A stretch of 39,176 nucleotides of DNA from Burkholderiaceae bacterium (GTDB lineage Bacteria > Pseudomonadota > Gammaproteobacteria > Burkholderiales > Burkholderiaceae_E). The stretch spans positions 1 to 39,176 of the forward strand of contig JAHDXY010000012.1 in assembly GCA_023384005.1 (NCBI GenBank), given 5' to 3'. Positions within the stretch are counted from its first letter, which is position 1. Each line of letters begins with the position of its first letter. Below are positions 34,264 through 39,176 of this stretch, one piece after another. The position numbers were made by a program, and so were the translations under genes. Under the pieces are notes generated by a model. That model did no database searches, had not been told where the DNA came from, and worked only from the letters and a program-made list of their open reading frames with translations.

Positions 34264-35232
34264 CTAGCTGTAGCGCTCGGCTGCTTGCCTGTGCAGCTCC
34301 CTAACGCGCGCTCGCAACGCGGCCGGCTCGACGACTTCAGCATCCGGTCCGAACTTCAATATCTCCATGACCAGCTCGCGGTCGTCGGAATATGGGATCT
34401 CCAGGATGTAGGTGCCATCCTTCTCGACGCGCGCGCGCTGCTTGGGGTGCCATATCTGCGCGGACACCCACCGTGCCGATTGCGGCGTGAACTTCAGCGT
34501 CGCCCACTGGACGTTGCGGCCTGCGAAGATGCCGTATCCGCTCGCCAGGTGCTCATCGAGCTCGGCCTTCGCTATTTCCTTCGCGCGAGCATCGCGAAGC
34601 ATGGCATCGCGGATCGCGTCCACCGCGAAGCTGCGCAATCCCTCGCGCATATGGCAGTACGCATCCACGTACCAGTTTTCGCGGTAGTGAATAAGTCGTT
34701 GCGGCGATATCTCCCGCTCCGTCTCGCGATCGTCGGCGCGGTTGTAGTGGCGAATCCACACTCGGTTTCGTTTGAGCACGGCTGCGGCAATGACACTGAA
34801 ATGCGCGGTCTTCGACTCCCGCCGCCCCGGCTGAAAGATGCGGATTCGCTTTTCGACTTCCTCCCAGGAATGATCGCCTCGGCCAAGGATCGCGCGCAGC
34901 CGCTCAACCAGCGGTGTCACCTGTCCGTCGAGCAGTCCAGGCTGCAAATTGCCCAGAAGCTGCAGCGTGCTGAGCAACGCATGAATCTCTGCCGCGCTGA
35001 ACCACAAGCCCGGCAGCTCGTAGCGAGGACCCGAGCGCGGCTTCCCGAAGCGATACCCGTTGACATCGCGGTCGTAGTCGATCGGCGCGTGCAGCCGGTC
35101 GCGCATGTAGTCGAGATCGCGTCTGAGCGTCGCGCGCGATACGCCTATCGCCTCCCTAAGCGCCGCGAACGACACGACCTTGCGCTCCTTCAAGAGCTGG
35201 TCGATTTTGTAAAACCGCTCCGTCCTGTCCAC
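34264..35232 (-). CDS. WYL-domain transcriptional regulator
   Basis: 322 aa. Seen: an N-terminal winged helix-turn-helix (DQLLKERKVVSFAALREAIGVSRATLRRDL is the region; the recognition helix is VSRATLRRDLDYMR, about 31-44), YELPGLWFSAAEIHALL about 71-87, the WYL core around ENWYVDAYCH and RSFAVDAI, and a C-terminal WCX-like part ending ADAVVEPAALR-like. Known: proteins of this build, such as BrxR and CapW, regulate defence islands and are thought to sense a ligand through the WYL domain. GTG start at 35232 with AAGGGGGG a few bases upstream. Context: first gene of the island, directly before operator C. It is the natural candidate to bind the four CTCA-N5-TGAG sites, though no such site is seen before its own gene. 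Confidence 0.85.
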   Translation of the reverse strand: MDRTERFYKIDQLLKERKVVSFAALREAIGVSRATLRRDLDYMRDRLHAPIDYDRDVNGYRFGKPRSGPRYELPGLWFSAAEIHALLSTLQLLGNLQPGLLDGQVTPLVERLRAILGRGDHSWEEVEKRIRIFQPGRRESKTAHFSVIAAAVLKRNRVWIRHYNRADDRETEREISPQRLIHYRENWYVDAYCHMREGLRSFAVDAIRDAMLRDARAKEIAKAELDEHLASGYGIFAGRNVQWATLKFTPQSARWVSAQIWHPKQRARVEKDGTYILEIPYSDDRELVMEILKFGPDAEVVEPAALRARVRELHRQAAERYS

Positions 35233-35497
35233 CCCGCCCCCCTTGGCCGGTCCATCTTACTCGTATGGTGCCCGTACCGTGCTTCCGTTGCCACGATTCC
35301 CCTTTCGTTCCGCCGCGATCCAACGCTGCCTCTCATGATGGAACTTAGCCGCCCTGCCGCCTGATGGCTGCAAGAGGCGCGCGGCGCCTCTCCTCCTCTT
35401 GGTTGCGGCCCAAGGGTGCGGCCAGCGCCGAGCCGACATTGAGACGTCCATCGAGGCTGCGATTGGCGCGGCTGAGATAATCGAATTGAGACTTCAC
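35233..35497. other. Non-coding junction between island and ICE-like flank
   Basis: No convincing gene. A minus-strand TAAGAT (35254-35259) may be the -10 box of the WYL gene, about 21 bases before its GTG. A perfect 8-bp hairpin, AGAGGCGC-GCG-GCGCCTCT, lies at 35373-35391 without a U-run. Nothing identifiable as an attachment site or integrase remnant was seen here. Confidence 0.4.
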
Positions 35498-35697
35498 ATG
35501 GCAACCATTGGCGCTTTCACGAAGACCAAACGCGGGCTTCATCGGCACGATCTAGACCGACGGCCTCAAAGCCAAGGTCGCGATCGCGTGGGTCGAGAAG
35601 CGCGGCGATTCCGCTCCGGACTATCGCGCGTCTGTCGGCAAAGTGGAGATTGGCACAGTTGGTCCCGCAGAAGTCTTGCTGCGAATCTCATTAGCGT
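35498..35697 (+). pseudogene. DUF736 gene remnant
   Basis: Translation from ATG 35498 gives MATIGAFTKTKRG, the typical DUF736 opening. One extra G in the CGCGGG run near 35533 shifts the frame. Reading on in the +1 frame gives FIGTI, then an in-frame TAG near 35552, then TDGLKAKVAIAWVEKRG and SAPDYRASVGKVEIG, the conserved DUF736 middle. The frame ends at TAA near 35697, short of the family's usual C-terminus (family about 100-115 aa). DUF736 proteins are typical of proteobacterial ICEs and plasmids. Frameshift plus stop make the gene dead. Alternatives such as a sequencing error would not explain both lesions. Confidence 0.85.
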
Positions 35698-35701
35698 AAA
35701 G

Positions 35702-35767
35702 GTCTTATGCACGGGCGCGCGGGCGGCGCTTATCACGCACGCAACGCGCGGCGGTGGATAAGCCCGC
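35702..35767. repeat. ICE-flank repeat, copy 1
   Basis: About 65 bp starting GTCTTATGCACGGGCGCGCG and ending GCGGTGGATAAGC. It recurs at 36412-36476 with about ten differences. Within each copy CTTATxCACxGxCGCGCG at the left mirrors CGCGCGGCGGTGGxTAAG at the right (15-16 of 18 paired), so each copy is itself an imperfect dyad with about 23 bases between arms. TTATGCAC and TTATCCAC resemble DnaA boxes. Confidence 0.75.
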
Positions 35768-35779
35768 ACGCGGCGGGCT
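35761..35779 (-). terminator. Hairpin after the small minus-strand operon
   Basis: AGCCCGC (35761-35767) and GCGGGCT (35773-35779) form a perfect 7-bp stem with a 5-nt loop, 11 bases after the stop of the 65-aa ORF. On the minus strand it is followed only by TATCC, so termination would be weak. It shares its left arm with repeat copy 1. Confidence 0.35.
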
Positions 35780-35789
35780 GTGAAGATGA

Positions 35790-35987
35790 CTACGGATTCA
35801 TTCGCTGAGTGAACTTTCCGAACGTTAGCGCGGCCTCGGCGAGATTCCGGGTCGCAAAATACTCGGCAGACTCGCGCGAAAATGGAACACCTCGGTCTTC
35901 GGTACCCAGGTAAAAGCCCGCCTGTGATTCGAGGACTGTCACGGGTAATTCGACTCCGCAGATTTCCTTGGCCAATTTGCCGATCAT
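35790..35987 (-). CDS. Small ICE-type protein, unknown function
   Basis: 65 aa. Seen: VLESQAGFYLGTEDRG, PFSRESAEYF and a C-terminal FTQRMNP. From memory, this pattern (GFY-x-GT, SRES-x-EY, WTQR-x-x-P) is shared by small uncharacterised proteins of proteobacterial ICEs and plasmids; no function is known. Its ATG overlaps the preceding ORF's stop as ATGA, so the two are coupled, which supports both being genuine. No transmembrane segment or known motif. Confidence 0.6.
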   Translation of the reverse strand: MIGKLAKEICGVELPVTVLESQAGFYLGTEDRGVPFSRESAEYFATRNLAEAALTFGKFTQRMNP

Positions 35988-36136
35988 GGTTTCGCTCCCA
36001 ACGGATTAAGGCTTGTGAAATGGCCGTGCCAACTCGCACGGGCAGGATCGCCGCTAGAGCTGCTACCTGCTATAGCGACGGAATCGACGCCTTTGACGTG
36101 CAGATCGAAAAACGCAGGTTGAGCTTGTTTCGACAT
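35984..36136 (-). CDS. Small protein (50 aa), upstream partner of the 65-aa ORF
   Basis: 50 aa from ATG 36136, which has an excellent ribosome binding site (AAGAGGAGACCATC). The track's upstream start at 36172 lies in the leader and is unlikely. Seen: MSKQAQPAFFDLHVKGVDS; the FFDLH-x-x-G element is reminiscent of the start of DUF3577/STY4534-type ICE proteins, but the rest does not continue that family. It may therefore be a truncated or diverged copy. ATGA overlap with the next ORF. Function unknown. Confidence 0.55.
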   Translation of the reverse strand: MSKQAQPAFFDLHVKGVDSVAIAGSSSSGDPARASWHGHFTSLNPLGAKP

Positions 36137-36155
36137 GATGGTCTCCTCTTGAATG

Positions 36156-36197
36156 AAAAATGGGGAGACCACCCCCTTGCCGGGGATGGAACTCCCC
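36156..36197 (-). terminator. Terminator- or attenuator-like hairpin in the leader
   Basis: On the minus strand GGGGAG (36197-36192) pairs with CUCCCC (36167-36162) and, inside it, CCAUCCCC pairs with GGGGGUGG (one G-U) around a GGCAA loop; AUUUUU follows. This has the shape of an intrinsic terminator but lies 20 bases before the ribosome binding site of the 50-aa ORF. An alternative pairing, GGGGA with UCCCC of the first half, would break it, so attenuation is possible. Confidence 0.5.
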
Positions 36198-36411
36198 GAT
36201 AGGGATGAAGCTACTTACAACTACCTCCAAACCTTGCGGTCACCGGCTCCCAGGAGATCAGACCGGTTTCAGTTAATCATTGGCGCTCGGGCGCATTTCG
36301 TTGGCGCGAGCAGTACGGATTGCATCTATATTACGTGACAGCGCTTGCCACATTTTGGTTCCAGGTCAGCGCGTCGATCCTGACCGAATAACACGATCAC
36401 GATCGGAACAA

Positions 36412-36476
36412 GTCTTATCCACGGTCGCGCGGGCGGCGCCTCTCACGCACGAACGCGCGGCGGTGGGTAAGCTGCC
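36412..36476. repeat. ICE-flank repeat, copy 2
   Basis: Second copy of the repeat at 35702-35767, same orientation, 710 bp away. It starts GTCTTATCCACGGTCGCGCG and contains CGGTGGGTAAGC at the right. The dyad is slightly better here (16 of 18 arm positions). Repeats enclose the two small ORFs and their leader. Confidence 0.75.
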
Positions 36477-37018
36477 CGCGTCAACCCTTGCGGTGCAAGG
36501 TCGTTAGCAGTGCTGACAGGCACTTTCCATGTCTGCGGAACTTGCGCGATGATCCGGTGGTCACATGCACATCGCGGCGATCGCCGCAGTACGCGCGTTA
36601 TGAGTTCGCCACAATGCGCAGGATCGCCGGAGATTGGAAATCGGTTTACGCTGGCTGAGTCAGCCCGGTTGATGCCCGTAATCGCATCGCCCTTGCTCGC
36701 AAAGACGAGCGTGAAAGCCGGTCTCATCTCCTGAAAACCGGCAGCCGCAAGGCTCGGGGATACGTGTCAGACCGCAGTAAACATCCAGGCAGCGAGCGCC
36801 GCTCTGCCGCAGCAAGGCTTCGCCCGCATTCGCGTACGACAGCCCTACTCCACTGCCCTAGCGGCACCATCTGTTTCAATCGGCAATGTTCTGCGCCAGT
36901 CGCGGCGCCGTGCGACATGCACGCGGCAGCTTCAGGCCGGCGGATCGTAGCGGGACCAGTCAATACGGGTGCTGCTGCAATCCTGGCTGCGTAACTGCGG
37001 CAGCATCTCTGCGCCAAC
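36477..37018. other. No convincing gene
   Basis: Several short ORFs overlap on both strands (for example 36443-36727 minus, 36764-36994 plus, 36724-37143 minus) but none has family motifs, good ribosome binding sites or coupling. The 36727 ATG is immediately preceded by AGGAG with no spacer. I see no gene that I can support here. Confidence 0.5.
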
Positions 37019-37138
37019 CGCATCGTCACTACAAAGGCGCCAGCCGGTAGTGACGATGCGCACGATGCCCCAGCCATCAAGGACTTATCGATGGCTGGCG
37101 CAAGTGACAACCCCACGTGACGGGCTCCCTGACCCGTC
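37019..37138. repeat. Three consecutive perfect inverted repeats upstream of the integrase
   Basis: IR1: CGCATCGTCACTAC (37019-37032) and GTAGTGACGATGCG (37047-37060), 14 bp, loop 14. IR2: CCAGCCATC (37070-37078) and GATGGCTGG (37090-37098), 9 bp, loop 11. IR3: GACGGG (37119-37124) and CCCGTC (37133-37138), 6 bp, loop 8. None has a U-run. They lie 350-470 bp upstream of the integrase start. Possible roles are recombination, transfer or replication structures, or regulator binding. Confidence 0.75.
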
Positions 37139-37490
37139 GTCATTCACGGCCGCGCAATGCGGTCCGTCCTCACGCCCGCTCCCCGCGGGCTCAGTGCAAT
37201 GCCGCGCTGAAGAAGCGCCCCTCCGAGCCCTGGGTCAATGGCTCAGATCGATGAATCGACTTCCCACAGGAAGCTGCATCGACGCCAATGCCGCGTGCCG
37301 CGGCGGCAAGCAGCAAAGAAACGGCACGAAACGGGAGTGGTGTCCCGAGTCCCTTGTAGATCCCGATACGCCAAGCGTTCGGGACGGACAGAAACACTAA
37401 CCGGACAGGTTTCACACACCAGCAGCAGCGTAAAGGGCGGAAGGAAAGGGGCAACAAAGGGAAAAAGGGAATGAACCTGGCGAGGAGCGG
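37139..37490. other. Upstream region of the integrase gene
   Basis: No gene seen. The last 60 bases are purine-rich (AAGGAAAGGGG, GGGAAAAAGGG) and end in GAGGAGCGG before the GTG at 37491, a strong ribosome binding site. No promoter hexamers stand out. Confidence 0.4.
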
Positions 37491-38357
37491 GTGCGGGACC
37501 TGAACTACGAGCTGAAGCAACTCTGCCGTCGAAATCGAGACGGCAGCTTCGCCACGCAGCGCGACCGCGAGCGCGTGCTGGACCAGATCGCCAACCAGCT
37601 CCACGACTGGGGCTATCGGCACATGGGTGCAGCGAGCCTGAAGTCAAAGCACGTCGAGCGCCTGGTCGAGAGCTGGAAGGCAGCGGGTCTGGCCGTTGGG
37701 ACAATCAAGAATCGCATGGCGGAGCTTCGATGGTGGGCCGAGAAGATCGGCAAGGAAAAAGTCGTCGCCGGCGACAACTCGCACTATGGGATTGGCAAGC
37801 GACAGTACGTCAGCAACGTCAGCAAGGCGCGCGAGCTGACGGCAGGCGATCTGTCGAAGATCAGCGACCCCTACACGCGGATGTCGCTGCAGCTGCAGGC
37901 TGCGTTCGGATTGCGGCGCGGGGAGTCGATCAAGATCCGCCCCGAGTGGGCCGATCGCGGCGACAAGCTCGTGCTGAAAGACACCTGGACCAAAGGCGGG
38001 CGGGCGCGGGAAATCCCGATTCGCAACGAGGAGCAGCGCCGGGTGCTGGACGAGGCGAAGCGCTTCGCCGGCAGGGGCAGCCTCATTCCGGCCGACCAGC
38101 GCTACGTGGAGCAGCTCCGGCGCTTCGAGCACCACTGCGATAAGGCGGGCATCAACGGCGTGCACGGACACCGCCACCACTACGCGCAGACGCGCTACCG
38201 GGAAATCACCGGCTGGGCCGCGCCCGCTGCCGGCGGGCCGCGGTCGAGGGCACTGACGCCGGCGCAGCGGGAGCTCGACCGCGAGGCACGGCTCACTATC
38301 AGCATGGAGCTGGGTCATGAGCGCGAGCAAATTACCGCGGTTTACCTTGGTCGATAA
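37491..38357 (+). CDS. Tyrosine recombinase, ICE 'integrase domain-containing' family
   Basis: 288 aa. Seen: N-terminal SAM-like core-binding part (DLNYELKQLC, GTIKNRMAELRWWAEK) and catalytic domain with R142 in AAFGLRRGES, H225-x-x-R228 in HGHRHHYAQ, H276 in ELGHERE and Y285 in TAVYLG. All key tyrosine-recombinase residues are present. The length and the WTKGGR, IPIRN and GWAAPAAGGP elements fit the compact family found inside ICEs and plasmids rather than the main 400-aa ICE integrase. GTG start at 37491 is preceded by GAGGAG; an ATG at 37471 is in another frame. Context: transcribed away from the three hairpins, convergent with the DUF932 gene. It may resolve or invert elements rather than integrate the ICE. 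Confidence 0.88.
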   Translation: MRDLNYELKQLCRRNRDGSFATQRDRERVLDQIANQLHDWGYRHMGAASLKSKHVERLVESWKAAGLAVGTIKNRMAELRWWAEKIGKEKVVAGDNSHYGIGKRQYVSNVSKARELTAGDLSKISDPYTRMSLQLQAAFGLRRGESIKIRPEWADRGDKLVLKDTWTKGGRAREIPIRNEEQRRVLDEAKRFAGRGSLIPADQRYVEQLRRFEHHCDKAGINGVHGHRHHYAQTRYREITGWAAPAAGGPRSRALTPAQRELDREARLTISMELGHEREQITAVYLGR

Positions 38358-38418
38358 ATAGACGCCGGGAGGGACGCCGACGCGGCTGTGAGCACTGCTA
38401 ACAGCGAAGACGAGGCGC

Positions 38419-38453
38419 AAAAAAAATCGGTACGGCTTTTGGCCGCACCGATT
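38419..38453 (-). terminator. Intrinsic terminator after the DUF932 gene
   Basis: AATCGGTACGGC (38425-38436) and GCCGCACCGATT (38442-38453) pair over 12 bp with one mismatch and a 5-nt loop. On the minus strand the stem is followed by a run of eight Ts (38426-38419). This is a textbook Rho-independent terminator for the leftward DUF932 transcript. Confidence 0.88.
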
Positions 38454-38489
38454 GAGAAACCGCCCTGACAGACGATTGATGGACACTGG

Positions 38490-38510
38490 AACCGGATCGG
38501 GGATCCGGTT
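38490..38510. repeat. 9-bp perfect hairpin just after the DUF932 stop
   Basis: AACCGGATC and GATCCGGTT around a GGG loop, 7 bases beyond the stop codon and upstream of the intrinsic terminator. No U-run. Possibly a 3'-end stabiliser. Confidence 0.55.
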
Positions 38511-38517
38511 GCGGCGA

Positions 38518-39176
38518 TCACGCTGCTTCCGCAAGTTCCTGCCATTCGCTGGATGGAAGCTCGATCAGCTTGCCGCCCAGCGCTTCGAACTCCGTCGCCC
38601 TGTCGTAGTCCTCGACGTCATGCGAGAAGTGCGTGACGGCGTTGACAAGACCATAGGCGGAGAGGTCGCCTTGCACAATGAGCTGCCGCAGCACGCCGGC
38701 ACGCTCAGACTCGTTGAGCGTGTAGCGGTTGGCGAGCACCTCGACGGTCTTGACCGGATCGCCAGTGAGCTTGATGTCGAGCGTTTTCTGCATCTTCTGC
38801 GCCACCTGGCGAAACGTCGCTTCTGAAACCGCTGCCTCAACCACGTCTCGAACCTTCAGGAAGAAGGCCTTGTCGTCCGCGGCCAGGGTATCGGCCCTGA
38901 ACACGGTCACCGCCTCGTCCTCCGAATACAGCGAGCGCCCGACGTGCGTCTTGCGCAACGCGCGGTCCGATGCGATCAGGCCGTTTCGGCACACCAGCCG
39001 GTAGACCAGTGGCTGCACCGACAGCGTGCCGTGACCGACTTCCGAGTTGGTGATCACGATGCCGGCCTGCACGACATCGCCGGGAGCGATCTCGTACTCG
39101 ACGCGCGGCGTGACGACCTTGAGGTACATCTTCGTCTCGGTCAGCTCGACCGATTCGAAGCGGGCACCTTCCAGCC
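38518..39176 (-). CDS. DUF932 phage/plasmid-type protein, N-terminus beyond window
   Basis: The frame stays open from the stop at 38518 to the right edge, so the track's ATG at 39129 is internal; translation before it reads EGARFESVELTETK. Seen: ITNSEVGHGTLSVQPLVYRLVCRNG, LYSEDEAVTVFRADT and LTGDPVKTVEVLANRY, typical of the C-terminal two thirds of DUF932 proteins. The family is about 300-400 aa, so 100 or more residues are missing. Known: DUF932 genes are common on ICEs, plasmids and phages; function is uncertain. The gene ends in two hairpins, the second a strong terminator. Confidence 0.85.
   Translation of the reverse strand, partial: LEGARFESVELTETKMYLKVVTPRVEYEIAPGDVVQAGIVITNSEVGHGTLSVQPLVYRLVCRNGLIASDRALRKTHVGRSLYSEDEAVTVFRADTLAADDKAFFLKVRDVVEAAVSEATFRQVAQKMQKTLDIKLTGDPVKTVEVLANRYTLNESERAGVLRQLIVQGDLSAYGLVNAVTHFSHDVEDYDRATEFEALGGKLIELPSSEWQELAEAA

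Noticed and set aside
32753-34267. 504-aa plus-strand ORF
   Set aside because: Antisense to the DUF2779 gene, composition typical of a reversed GC-rich frame, no recognised domain.
35702-36476. Replication origin because of DnaA-box-like TTATxCAC ends
   Set aside because: Each box has a mismatch to the consensus, no AT-rich unwinding region or rep gene is nearby, and the elements form a longer dyad that better explains the sequence.
36443-36727. 94-aa minus-strand ORF upstream of the small ICE ORFs
   Set aside because: AGGAG abuts the ATG with no spacer, the C-terminus is made from repeat copy 2, and no family is recognised. Left as unsupported.
36724-37143. 139-aa minus-strand ORF through the hairpin region
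   Set aside because: Low-complexity alanine/arginine content and passage through two perfect inverted repeats make coding unlikely.
1-39176. CRISPR array, tRNA-based attachment site or IS element
   Set aside because: No regularly spaced direct repeats, no tRNA-like cloverleaf and no transposase frame were found on reading both strands.

Overview
The window is an accessory region of GC-rich (roughly 60%) proteobacterial type. Almost all of it is one large anti-phage defence island on the minus strand, about 1-35.2 kb. It joins, at about 35.2-39.2 kb, a segment with hallmarks of an integrative and conjugative element (ICE): a tyrosine integrase of the 'integrase domain-containing protein' family, a DUF932 plasmid/phage-type protein, a broken DUF736 gene and two tiny coupled ORFs. 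No rRNA, tRNA, CRISPR array or IS transposase was seen. Beta- or gammaproteobacterial origin is an inference from GC, ribosome binding sites and ICE families.

Read in the direction of transcription (right to left), the island holds these blocks. (1) A WYL-domain regulator (34.3-35.2 kb) and a DUF2779 protein with a Cas4-like plus a DEDD-exonuclease-like half. (2) A tight DUF6361 - phospholipase-D-like - SF2 helicase cassette (26.2-32.7 kb). (3) An ARPP-1 protein with a DUF4258-like protein. (4) RmuC. (5) An eight-gene run (2.3-23.1 kb): giant DEAD helicase with DUF1998-type C-terminus, DrmD-like SNF2 helicase, 1617-aa N6-adenine methylase, Rad50-like ATPase, RapA-like SNF2 helicase, Hsp70/actin-fold ATPase, HNH nuclease, GIY-YIG nuclease. 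Its core resembles DISARM or helicase-methylase-ATPase systems, with an unusual set of extra subunits. (6) At the left edge, a TIR-APAZ gene overlapping by 8 nt a short prokaryotic Argonaute that runs off the window: a SPARTA system. The Argonaute is absent from the ORF track because it has no stop in the window.

The most interesting unexplained signal is in the gaps. Four separate minus-strand units (DUF2779, ARPP-1, RmuC, TIR-APAZ/Ago) each begin with the same 18-bp motif, read on the minus strand as GGCTCA-N5-TGAG-N-CA. It is a partial palindrome, placed 9-10 bp upstream of a plausible -10 box, with no recognisable -35. This looks like a regulon within the island, and the WYL protein at its head is the obvious candidate regulator. 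The SPARTA module and the nuclease genes would then be controlled together.

The ICE-like flank holds two 65-bp imperfect direct repeats 710 bp apart, each an internal dyad; a terminator- or attenuator-like hairpin before the small ORFs; three consecutive hairpins just upstream of the integrase; and a clear intrinsic terminator after the DUF932 gene. Starts were revised for five ORFs where the track used an upstream TTG, GTG or other weak start.
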